A stretch of 64,000 nucleotides of DNA. It comes from Scortum barcoo (lineage: Eukaryota; Chordata; Actinopteri; Centrarchiformes; Terapontidae). Positions 57,701 through 64,000 of the stretch are shown here, one piece after another. Numbering within the stretch: the first letter of the stretch is position 1; every line of letters starts with the position of its first letter. The notes below the pieces were generated by a model. The model saw only the letters and a program-made list of their open reading frames with translations, had not been told where the DNA came from and searched no databases. The position numbers and the translations under genes are program-made. The stretch lies in contig CM041534.1 in assembly GCA_023238725.1 (NCBI GenBank), positions 22,876,303-22,940,302 on the forward strand, in the 5' to 3' direction.

Positions 57701-60392
57701 AGAGTTAGGTTTACAAAATAAAACAGGAAGTGTGCACAACTAAACTGGGTGCAGACAAAAACAAGAATACAATAGACAGCGAGAGAGACAAACAAGTTAA
57801 ATAAACTCACAGTATCATCTGTTTACTACGACTAAACTGCTGTTGAGATACTTCCTTTCACAATAAGAGCTTCTTTCTGAGACTCCTGAGCCCGTCCTGC
57901 TCCCTGGTGGTCGTCTGGTGTTTGGACGTGACACCTTGTTTTATTTAAAAAGTGTCTCTCCTTATGTTATCAGATCATTGAGTTACACGTTAATGTTATT
58001 GTGCTTGAGGGAGGCATCAGACAGAGAGAAAAGTGTGTTTTGTAGCTGCACTTCAACCAAAAATGAACTGAACTGGGAACAGAAAGTCTTATTTTGTGAG
58101 CTTCCTCCCCATTTGAAGAACCGTGAAGACTAATTAGACCCAAGACGGATTAAAAATGAATGACGACAACGTTCATAATGCACACCGTCATTTTGTATTT
58201 ACTGTTGCGTGACTCCGATGTTTGGGTGAATCAAAAGGAGACGTGCAGAGGAGGAAAACCCAGAAAGACTCCGCTCTGAGTGTTTGATGGTTATTCAACC
58301 ATTATTAGCTTAATTTCTCTTGTTTGCTCGCTCTCTAGTTCATTCACAAGCTCTCTTCACTCAACTCAGCCCTCAAAAAGCTATAAAGTACCAAATACAA
58401 CATTTTTACAGGTGGAAATAAGGCACAGGAGCTCAATTTAATCCCTTATTTTTCTGGTCAAAATGCAGAACAAGTTCCTGAGTTCCTCTCTGGGGGGAAG
58501 CAACACATTTTCATCCACAGCTGTTCACTTTTTAAACACTTTTTTTTCTTCTCCCAGCCGCTGAACCCTCCCAACATATTTCTCACCTGCCTCCTCCATC
58601 CAATTTCCCTTCATCACCTCCGTCTGTGTGTGCGTGACTGAACCAAATGAGCGGAGCCGCTAAGGAAATTTGCTGAACATCCATAACCAATCCATTACAG
58701 GCTTAATATCAGGCAATATGTGCGAGCCGGTGTACTCATTAGGGAATTATTGTTGGCGATATGACGCTGCATTTATTCAGTCAGACCTGTGAAATTACAT
58801 CTTTTGTATGTCGGTGAGAGGAAGCAGAAGTTTGTATCTTACTTTTTCTCCCTCAAAACCCTCTTTTTCATCTTTTTTTCACCCCTCAAAACTCTTTTAA
58901 CCTCTTTAGGATATGTGTAAGCCAACGTGAGGCACATTCTTGTCAAAGTAAAAGTGACCTACTAAACATCGTAGTTCCTTGAGCTGATCTCCTTTATAAA
59001 GAACTGCTCATCATTAAATTAAAGGTTTTTGAGTGTCCGTCAAATCGACCTCCTGACAAAAAAGTTCAGAAAATGTCTAAATCTGCCGTCAGAAAAACAA
59101 TATAAGCAGTAAAGTCTTATTAACAAAGATATTAGTTTTCAGCTCGGCTGGTTTTACAGTAAAGGACTTTACAACGACTTTATTTCGTCATAATTCACAT
59201 AATTTTGAATTATGAATAATTGTGAGGAAAATCTTTACCCACGTGACTATTCACATCAAGTGAAGCACTATTTGGAAATAAATGATCAAGATTCTTGTAT
59301 AGACAGACAGACAGACAGATATTGATCCCCAGAGGTAAATTAAGTTAATATAGCAGCCGGGTACATAAGAATACAATGAAAAAAGATAAAATATAAAAGT
59401 GGATGTCCAATACAGTCAAAACATGTAAGAAGTTGAGAAAAATAGAATAAAAATAAAGGTCAATACAACTCACTCAGCTGGTGATGATGGTAATAATACT
59501 GATGAAATGATGATAGTGTTAATAACAGTATACCAGCATATGATAATAATATCTATAATATTAATGTATGACGACATCACAGATATGTTAGTTATGTTAG
59601 TAGTGTTTACTGTCTTTGTTTCACATATTTCCATTTTGTATGACAAAAGAAAAAAGCAACACAAACGATCCGCCATGTTGAGTGTAAAAAAAAATAAAAG
59701 CTGCAATATTTTTCAGCAAAGTCCTGTTGCTGATGTCATTTGTATTGATGCAGGCTTGAAAAATATTATTAACATACAAATTAATCACACTAAAATAAAA
59801 TTTTTAAAAAGTTGCCACTACCTTCACATTAAGCATGCATTTACATGCATTTACAGCACGTTATTTTCCAAATGTAAAGGTAGATTGGTGAAGTTTGTTT
59901 AAAAAGGATCGGCACCAACTTCAACTTTCTACTCAACTCGCTCTTTTCTTCTCCTGCATTTATTTATTTTTATATTTTTTATAAATCAAATATAAAGCCT
60001 TATATAAGTTTATTATTTCTTACTTTTTGCTGTACTTCTCTTCATCAGCTCTTCCTCTCTGAGCTTCTCGGCGTCGCCGCCTCCTGTCAAGTTAAAATTT
60101 CTCTCTTTTGCGACTGCTTATTGCCTTTTGTTTTTTCTCTCCCCCTCTCCTCCCCCTTCTCCCCTTTCGCTCTCGGACATCTGCCTTTCCTCCCTCGAGC
60201 GGCCAACAGATCTACAACAAGAACATGATTGTGGACACCTTCCTGGGTCAGGTGATCCTGTTCAGCGACCCCAACGAGCGGCAGGAGCAGCACACGCTTC
60301 ACCTCCGCGACAAGGGCAGCCGCCAGGACAACGACCTCCCAGGCACGCTCACTGTGCGCCTCATCACCTCGACCACGCTCAACAACATCTGA
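26544..60392 (+). CDS. capn5: Calpain-5, complete coding region (12 exons, 642 residues)
   Basis: Calpain-5 is a calcium-dependent cysteine protease of the non-classical (TRA-3-like) type, with a C2 domain and no penta-EF-hand. Exons: 26544-26708, 40169-40300, 46001-46209, 46947-47139, 50282-50475, 52352-52429, 53015-53210, 53298-53420, 53522-53718, 54896-55017, 57140-57276 and 60210-60392. They sum to 1929 bases and splice in one frame with GT-AG junctions; mammalian CAPN5 is 640 residues. Residues 26-340 or so form the CysPc protease core: Cys81 in GNCWFVAACS, His252 in GHAYAV and Asn284 in RNPWGE. A C2-like beta-sandwich domain follows (exons 53015-53718), then a C-terminal C2 domain with VDPYVII. 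The ATG at 26544 opens MFTSVKAFEG. Introns 1 and 2 are each about 13.4 kb. Omp is nested antisense in intron 3. The a or b paralogue is unresolved. Confidence 0.97.
27008..27020 (+). repeat. Left target-site duplication of the Rex3-like element
   Basis: gatctgacaaaca, identical to 30003-30015 at the right end. It marks the pre-insertion site in capn5 intron 2. Confidence 0.88.
27021..30002 (+). mobile_element. Rex3-like (RTE clade) LINE, nearly full-length, disrupted
   Basis: A non-LTR retrotransposon encoding one polyprotein with an endonuclease and a reverse transcriptase. Visible in order: endonuclease start TWNVTSL (27181), the DFNAHV stretch (27585-27605, frameshifted), the TDHHLV active-site motif (27870-27887), reverse-transcriptase pieces VPLFKKGDRR and EEQCGFRP, catalytic FADD (29252-29263), and a C-terminus ending PPRPGPG before taa at 29954. 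The very short 3' part and the GGAT repeat tail (29966-30005) are a Rex3 hallmark. Frames shift repeatedly and segments are missing after LLSLPG (near 28827) and after ISTSKS (near 29365), so it is dead. The 13 bases gatctgacaaaca flank it on both sides (27008-27020 and 30003-30015), a target-site duplication. Confidence 0.92.
29966..30005 (+). repeat. GGAT tail of the LINE
   Basis: About ten tandem GGAT units ending the Rex3-like element. Elements of this family end in such tetranucleotide repeats instead of poly(A). Confidence 0.93.
30003..30015 (+). repeat. Right target-site duplication of the Rex3-like element
   Basis: gatctgacaaaca directly after the GGAT tail. The first bases overlap the tail repeat, so the true duplication could be one or two bases shorter. 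Confidence 0.88.
31795..32063 (+). mobile_element. L2-like LINE 3' fragment with TTATC tail
   Basis: One frame near 31806 reads ATFIPTATPRLFNAF, matching the C-terminal end of fish L2-type reverse transcriptases (FIPTAVRLFN). It continues through 'tgtgggattaataaagctta' into about ten TTATC units (32013-32063). Only the last 270 bases are present, a usual 5' truncation. Confidence 0.72.
36701..36721. repeat. TG microsatellite
   Basis: About ten TG units in capn5 intron 2. Confidence 0.85.
37500..37570 (-). repeat. LINE 3'-tail-like remnant (antisense)
   Basis: 'caactttattgaccccgaag' followed by 'gaaatt' is the reverse complement of the common fish LINE end. Only the tail is recognisable. Confidence 0.5.
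40169..40300 (+). CDS. capn5: capn5 exon 3, catalytic cysteine
   Basis: Acceptor cgtcgtag, donor gtgaat, 44 whole codons. Encodes FVDGISAHDLHQGQLGNCWF; the nucleophile Cys81 is the tgc at 40244-40246. The catalytic residue is intact. Confidence 0.97.
41925..42085 (-). repeat. Percomorph interspersed repeat, family A copy 3 (reverse)
   Basis: 'gagccaggctagctgtttcc' and 'ccagtctttgtgctaagcta' are the reverse complement of the family A core. 'gccaagaaatagttc' near 41928 fits the far end of the same repeat. Confidence 0.6.
42947..42979. repeat. AT microsatellite
   Basis: About sixteen uninterrupted AT units. Confidence 0.92.
43411..43425 (-). terminator. omp: Candidate omp poly(A) signals
   Basis: Two tttatt hexamers (43411-43416 and 43420-43425) read aataaa on the minus strand, about 280-290 bases beyond the omp stop. 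Position fits a short 3'UTR; not proven. Confidence 0.4.
43704..44186 (-). CDS. omp: Olfactory marker protein, intact, intronless, nested in capn5
   Basis: OMP is a small cytosolic protein of mature olfactory sensory neurons, reported to buffer cAMP and sharpen odour responses. The 160-residue product has family landmarks in order: MRLRVQSLQQRGQKRQDGE, LLRPNEAVYRLDF, TSQLWTPDLTNLMTRQLLEP, EADAHEFGERIADLAKVRKV and MYFLFAF. Mammalian OMP is 163 residues and intronless; this copy is intronless too. I chose the ATG at 44186 (MSSELEIPF), which matches the family's length; an in-frame ATG at 44240 would add 18 residues without family support. The gene lies antisense in capn5 intron 3, as in mammals. 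Teleosts can have ompa and ompb; which one this is cannot be decided here. A minus-strand aataaa lies about 290 bases past the stop. Confidence 0.96.
   Translation of the reverse strand: MSSELEIPFRPDNQLTEVMRLRVQSLQQRGQKRQDGERLLRPNEAVYRLDFSKQSLRFSHWTVQLAQPGRLTIIATSQLWTPDLTNLMTRQLLEPAGAFWKAPGDASDAPVQCYEADAHEFGERIADLAKVRKVMYFLFAFAEGCSPETVDCSITFTVDS
45728..45762. repeat. CA microsatellite
   Basis: About seventeen CA units, 1.5 kb upstream of omp and about 240 bases before capn5 exon 4. Confidence 0.92.
46001..46209 (+). CDS. capn5: capn5 exon 4
   Basis: Acceptor cctccag, protease core segment VIPDWKEQEW to VEKAYA, including WVDVVIDDRLPT. Read-through to 46213 and donor gtacga would put the next exon out of frame. 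Only the donor gttagt at 46210 restores KVYGCYEAL across the junction, so I end the exon at 46209 in the middle of a Lys codon. Confidence 0.92.
46214..46320 (+). repeat. Direct repeat, left copy, flanking the omp fragment
   Basis: 'gtacgagtgctaaatacaga' followed by 'tccagtttgagag' and 'ttggatttaattattttag'. It aligns with 46473-46545 on the other side of the omp-derived insert, with small gaps. Confidence 0.6.
46334..46480 (-). pseudogene. omp: Partial duplicate of the omp 3' end
   Basis: The minus strand reproduces the last 50 or so codons and the stop of omp (source 43692-43861). The first 47 bases after the stop-codon end are nearly identical ('tcagctgtccactgtgaagg', then 'tgatggagcagtccacagt'). 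A 16-base deletion and a 5-base deletion relative to omp, plus substitutions, disrupt the codons for the segment around FAFAEG and LAKVRKV. No start, promoter or upstream coding part is present. It lies in capn5 intron 4, about 2.6 kb from the intact gene and in the same orientation. Confidence 0.88.
46473..46545 (+). repeat. Direct repeat, right copy, flanking the omp fragment
   Basis: 'gtacgggcgatatagagatc' followed by 'cagtttaagaga' and 'attggattgaattattttag'. Imperfect partner of 46214-46320. Confidence 0.6.
46947..47139 (+). CDS. capn5: capn5 exon 5
   Basis: Acceptor cctgcag, donor gtgagc. Encodes VYGCYEALDGGNTADALVDF, TGGVSEPVDL and onward to LISCSIR in the protease core. Confidence 0.95.
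47140..50281 (+). other. capn5 intron 5
   Basis: 3.1 kb, AT-rich. It contains one copy of a block duplicated across exon 6 (49971-50120). No other feature recognised; short open frames such as 47353-47574 and 48529-48798 lack motifs. Confidence 0.6.
49971..50120 (+). repeat. Duplicated block, copy 1 (intron 5)
   Basis: Begins 'aacctgctgccctcactt' and ends 'aaactgccatgaacccaac'. Includes 'tctttctatcacaaat' and 'ttttgtgacgatt'. The same marks occur in the same order at 51952-52196. Confidence 0.78.
50282..50475 (+). CDS. capn5: capn5 exon 6, catalytic His and Asn
   Basis: Acceptor ttcaag, donor gtaacc. Carries His252 (50336-50338, in KGHAYAVTDV) and Asn284 (50432-50434, in RMRNPWGEKEW), which complete the catalytic triad. 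It ends in split phase; the Ser codon finishes at 52352. Confidence 0.96.
50476..52351 (+). other. capn5 intron 6
   Basis: 1.9 kb without coding signal. It carries the second duplicated block near its end. Nothing else recognised. Confidence 0.6.
51952..52196 (+). repeat. Duplicated block, copy 2 (intron 6)
   Basis: Begins 'aacctgctgccctcactt' and ends 'aaactgccatggactcaac'. It has about 60-75 extra bases, including a T14 run, after 'gtggagatg', compared with 49971-50120. Confidence 0.78.
52352..52429 (+). CDS. capn5: capn5 exon 7
   Basis: Acceptor gctgcag, donor gtgaga. Short 78-base exon encoding SEEWNKVSKSEREKLGVTVQ and DDGEF, with the Trp codon split over the junction. Confidence 0.95.
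52578..52860 (+). repeat. Percomorph interspersed repeat, family A copy 4
   Basis: 'agttagcttagcttagcaca', 'aagactgctgaaacagaggg' and 'aaactgctagcctggctccc' give the best-preserved core in the window, followed by 'aaaatccacc' and 'agcacctctaaagca'. It fills much of capn5 intron 7. Confidence 0.65.
53015..53210 (+). CDS. capn5: capn5 exon 8
   Basis: Acceptor cctgcag, donor gttaga. Encodes MTFDDFCQYFTDLILCRLIN to GGCINHKATFLQNPQ: the end of the protease core and the beginning of the C2-like beta-sandwich domain. Confidence 0.95.
53298..53420 (+). CDS. capn5: capn5 exon 9
   Basis: Acceptor ttccag, donor gtagaa, 41 whole codons. Encodes YVFDVKKVEDEVLICLQQKE and ENLAIGFDIHR of the beta-sandwich domain. 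The intron before it is only 87 bases. Confidence 0.95.
53522..53718 (+). CDS. capn5: capn5 exon 10
   Basis: Acceptor cctaaag, donor gtaaat. Encodes SIYINSRCVFLR, GRYVIIPTTFDPGQQGDF and LLRVFTDVPSDC, closing the beta-sandwich domain. Confidence 0.95.
53719..54895 (+). other. capn5 intron 10
   Basis: 1.2 kb, AT-rich, with a family C repeat copy near its start. Short open frames at 54540-54769 on both strands are unremarkable. Confidence 0.55.
53881..53923 (+). repeat. Family C repeat, copy 2
   Basis: 'atgcttgttttctgaatgga' then 'gttctgctcgatc'; matches 9251-9293. The preceding 'aaaggtgtagtctgctgctg' probably belongs to the same element. Confidence 0.5.
54896..55017 (+). CDS. capn5: capn5 exon 11
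   Basis: Acceptor ccccag, donor gtagca. Encodes ELTLDEPPQTCW and GYPQLVTQVHVLNAEGLQG, the entry to the C-terminal C2 domain. Confidence 0.94.
55018..57139 (+). other. capn5 intron 11
   Basis: 2.1 kb, AT-rich. The region 55490-56190 has repeated phrases such as 'aagtaaaagtc', 'aagtaaa' and 'gtagtacagtactcaagtaa', which looks like old dispersed repeat DNA. No gene seen. Confidence 0.5.
57140..57276 (+). CDS. capn5: capn5 exon 12
   Basis: Acceptor ccctcag, donor gtgagc. Encodes VDPYVIITCEGERVRSPV and FDIKGLFYRKKPKEG of the C2 domain; the DPYV motif, which includes a typical calcium-loop Asp, is present. Confidence 0.94.
57277..60209 (+). other. capn5 intron 12
   Basis: 2.9 kb. A GACA microsatellite and adjoining LINE-tail-like stretch lie at 59301-59345. 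The 131-codon open frame at 59507-59902 is AT-driven and has no motif. A pyrimidine-rich tract precedes the acceptor at 60209. Confidence 0.55.
59301..59345 (-). repeat. GACA microsatellite and LINE 3'-tail-like remnant
   Basis: About five GACA units, then 'attgatccccagaggtaaat', the reverse complement of a common fish LINE end; the repeat units may be the element's own tail. Confidence 0.5.
60210..60392 (+). CDS. capn5: capn5 terminal coding exon
   Basis: Acceptor ggccaacag, stop tga at 60390-60392. Encodes DTFLGQVILF, HTLHLRDKGSRQDNDLPGTL and the C-terminus TLNNI. It completes the C2 domain; total length agrees with the family. Confidence 0.96.
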   Translation: MYNKNMIVDTFLGQVILFSDPNERQEQHTLHLRDKGSRQDNDLPGTLTVRLITSTTLNNI

Positions 60393-61733
60393 CGCGATCG
60401 CGGCCGTCGACTCTCAAGGTGGAGCTCAACCGTGCCCCCTCTCCGTCGTTTGTTTTCCTAAACCATCGCGGTAGCTCTTTATTTTTTAAATTTTTCGCTG
60501 CTTTTTGTGTCTCATTTATTCCCCTAATTTATTTTACTTCAGCATTTAAATTCATATTTCTGAAATGAAATGAAAGGTGCCCATAGAGAATATTTGGGGT
60601 TCGTATTTAATCACTTTCACCACATTTCTGCTAAAATCGGCAATTATTTTGTGTTTTTTGCATCAGAAATTGTTTCTCCAAGTAGGTTTCATGTAGCCAG
60701 AAACACCATCAACAGCTGAGCTACACAAAATTAGCCTCAAGTGTTTTTATCGGATCAGTTTTATCGGTCTGACTCATTATTTTCTTTCTGCACACACTCA
60801 GTACAAACATTAATGCATATATATATATAATACATGTGCAGACCTCTCTGCAGTCTCCATGCATGTGCCAATGTTTCCAAGGGCTATGCATTGCCTTAAG
60901 GTTGAGTCTGTCGCTCCACCTTGAGGGGCGGGGGCGAGGGTGGGGAGTGGTTAAGTTAAATTTATCTTGTCCATCAGTCTTCAGTGTTAGCACAGCCTCC
61001 ATTTCTGTTCCTGTAAAACCTCCATCACACCCTCGCTTTCTGCCACAGTTTTAGTTTCTATATATTAACATGTGCTCTTTTATATCTGAGGATCATCGTC
61101 CGTCCGCTCGCCCCGTCACCTCAAGTCTTCGCCAGTTTTTTGCCGGTGCTTCACTTTGGAGAGCATGCAGCGCTGTCTGTCTTTTTACCGTGGACTTTAC
61201 AAACGATAGCCAACAGCAGCTATTCTCTCCCTCGACTGAGAGCTTTCCTGTGTCGTTCTGCGAGCGCGCTCACGTGTGAAATCTTGCCTCCCGTCTTCCA
61301 TCTTCATGTCAGACTTCCCCCCTCTCTCCTCCAGAGTTGCTTTCTTCTGCCGGTTGCTATGGACGATCTCAAAACTGCATGGCTTAAAAAAACAAACTAA
61401 ACTCTGCCTGTGCTGCACATCTCTTTAGTCGTAGCTTAGCAGCCGGTGCTTCTGATAGAACTACCCTCCCCTCTCTGATCCTCGTGTACACCTTCCCGGT
61501 CTAGCGGTGCAAAGATTCACCCCGACATAATCAAGTGCTTTATGGGACCAAAGACGAGCTCTCTTGAGTCCCCTTTCGGACCGCCCGGCCCGGCCCAAGC
61601 CTCGCTACAAACCACCACCCCCTGTGCCACATCATCTCTTAACGGCAACACCACTGCCTGACGCTTCCTCTGACTTGAGTCTGTTGGCCGAAGACTCACG
61701 CCACGTGACCCCGAGAGAGAGCGAGCAGAACAG

Positions 61734-61790
<57 letters not shown>

Positions 61791-64000
61791 GCTCTAAATG
61801 AGAATGTTTGGGATGAATGTATATCTGTTAATCCGTGTCGTACCTGGAGGGAAAAAACAATTTGTTAAAGAAAGAAAGGTGTGAACCAGAAGGTAAAAGA
61901 GCCCTTTAGGGGGAAAAACACACACCTTGCACTTTATTTCATTTTAAAAAGGGAAAAAAAAAGACCCTTGAGGATGAAAGAAAAAGCGAGAGCAGAGGAG
62001 ACGTCCTGCCAAACAACCTGTGCCATTGCATTGGTCCTGGCTTTGCCTCTACAGCAGGAAAACAACAACAACATGGGACATCTGACGAACTGTAGAGAAG
62101 GATTTCAGATGGCTTTTTGCATATTGAACCAACGCTGGTACAATGTTCAATCTCTGATGGCATTTCTCGCGTAGATCAAGAGGCCATCCAGTTTGATCTT
62201 TTAGGCTTTTTGTGACAGAAGCCCAGACAGAAAATCACAACCTGTGTTTTTATTTCATTTTTCAAAAGTGCAATATCATTGCAGAGACTTTTCATTACAA
62301 GTTTTACTGACTTTTGGGTGCGTCTTAGTCTTTTTATTTCCCCTGTGTTTCATAACGAGAATTAAAAATGTAAGTTACGGTCATCATCAAGACATTTCCT
62401 TTGAATGTAAGACAGTTAGTGGACTAATCTCTTAGTCAAACTATCAAGTCCTTTGTCCTGATTTTTTTCAGCGCCTTTTTCCATTACTTGAACTGTCACA
62501 CATGACATTTAATTGATCACACACACGTTTGTGTACAGCATCTTTATAAATGTGTCTTGCATGGGTTAATTTTCCAATATGTTCATGGCCTTGTATTGTA
62601 CTGTTCAACTGTTACTATATATATTTATTCTTTCTATCTCAAAAGTCTTGGAAATGCTAGTTTTGAGCAGTCAGCATGTCTACACTAATGCACCTCACGT
62701 CAGTCTGATCATATCAACAGGTTTGAAACAGTTACGTCTTGTATTACAGTGATGCATTCATTAATGCCTCTAGCATCAGTGAACATTAGCAGCAGTTGTC
62801 GACTACTATTTAGGTGCTATTTATCTTCTCTGTGCTCTTTGATATTATTTTCAGTCTGACAGAGGGACCCAATATGAGCGTCTGGGAACTTTTTAAAGAC
62901 AGTGTTAGAAACTCCAGTGCCAAGCAGTGAACGGTTAAGATGGTTTTATTTACAGAAAAGGAGGGTGGAAAAAGAAAGAAGCTCCTCTCTCCCTCCCGTC
63001 ACTGAGTACTGCTGAAGTGTCCTTGTGCAAGGCGCTGGAGCCTCGTAATGGCCGGCTGTCGTACAGAGCAGCTTCCAGGTGTGACAGCACAGATTAGTTT
63101 AACTCCAACCCCCCCACCACCAGGTCAATACTGTGAATATGTTCGAAATATGTTCATAAAGGCTAACTGAGGGTGGAAAGAAGGGTTCATGTGAGATTAT
63201 TGGTGCCAAAAGCGAACAATGCCACTCGGATTTAAGGAAATTGACAGTAAACAGAGCAGGAGGTGACACCGTCTCTTGTTTTACATTCGAGTCACAGAGC
63301 TTTTAAAAAATAAATCAGTCTTAGAAAATGAAACTAAACTTACTGTTGTTCTGAAGGAAGACTCTTCTAAACATCTGGGTGAAAAAAGATTCCCCTTGCT
63401 GCACAATAGTCAGTATTGTCAGTGTACAGAAGTTATCTTGATGACCGAAGTGCATTTCTAAACTGTGGTTGTATGGTTTGGGTAACATGGTGCTGTCAAG
63501 ATTTCATTTACAAAACTGTGACTGTAATACTGTAGTTTTATTGTCTAAATCATAGAAGGAATCGTATGAATCTTGCATTATAATCATTTAACAACAAGGG
63601 AACTAATTCATAGATTAATCCCTGAACTCTATCCAACAATATTGATGAGATAAAATCAAAATATAGATAATATTTATTAGTATTATTAAATAAAGAATGA
63701 ATATGATCAAAAAGTAGACTAACTGAAGAAAGTGATGTATGCAATATGAACCAAACTTGAATTTTACTTTCACTTATATCTGTTTAAATTGATGTTAATG
63801 TCTTATATGATATTTTCAAACCGTATTAATAGTAATATTTAAACAATATTTTCAAAACGTACTGCATAATTGTAATTGCACAAAAGGGGAAAGGAGTTTT
63901 GTCATTTCCTGGATAGATAAAAAACAGAAAAGTCATTAATGTGGAAAAAGGCTAAAAATGGTTTTTATTATTCAGCAGAGCAAATATCTTCTCATTCAGA
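60393..64000 (+). other. capn5: capn5 3'UTR and downstream flank
   Basis: No second gene was recognised to the right edge. A TG microsatellite lies at 61736-61790. A variant poly(A) signal attaaa occurs near 62361 and a canonical aataaa at 63309-63314. The 3'UTR end cannot be placed from sequence. Short open frames here, such as 61881-62174, are not supported. Confidence 0.45.
61736..61790. repeat. Long TG microsatellite
   Basis: About 27 uninterrupted TG units, the longest simple repeat in the window, about 1.35 kb past the capn5 stop. Confidence 0.95.

Noticed and set aside
1..64000. tRNA or rRNA genes
   Set aside because: No cloverleaf-like A and B box pairs or conserved rRNA stretches were noticed on reading; a covariance-model scan would be decisive.

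Overview
The window is vertebrate nuclear DNA, almost certainly from a percomorph (spiny-rayed) teleost. It has split genes with GT-AG introns, vertebrate-type proteins, and fish interspersed repeats: Rex3/RTE and L2-type LINEs, plus short repeats typical of percomorph genomes. There is no sign of bacterial, viral or CRISPR content.

Layout. (1) Positions 38-6250, + strand: the last eleven coding exons of cullin-5 (cul5), the scaffold of CRL5 ubiquitin ligases. They give 488 residues with the neddylation lysine and the expected C-terminus; earlier exons lie off the left edge. The 3'UTR probably ends soon after 7190. (2) About 7200-13000: intergenic DNA with repeat debris. This includes a decayed Rex3 tail and an antisense, 5'-truncated L2-like LINE sitting inside an AT-rich degenerate tandem array. 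(3) About 13000-60392 and beyond, + strand: the whole calpain-5 gene (capn5). It has a probable GC-rich noncoding first exon ending at 13253 and twelve coding exons (26544-60392) that splice in frame to 642 residues. The catalytic Cys, His and Asn fall at residues 81, 252 and 284. Intron 2 holds a nearly complete but broken Rex3-like retrotransposon bounded by a 13-base target-site duplication. (4) Positions 43704-44186, - strand: an intronless, intact olfactory marker protein gene (omp), nested antisense in capn5 intron 3 as in other vertebrates.

The most notable items go beyond the gene list. A second, degenerate copy of the 3' third of omp lies in the next capn5 intron (about 46334-46480), flanked by imperfect direct repeats of intron sequence. 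A separate duplicated block of about 150-245 bases brackets capn5 exon 6. Several repeat families recur across the window.

Functionally, cul5 and capn5 are unrelated neighbours. Omp and capn5 share a locus, so the capn5 primary transcript carries antisense sequence to all of omp plus the extra partial copy. I did not find a wholly new system; the omp duplication is the best lead.
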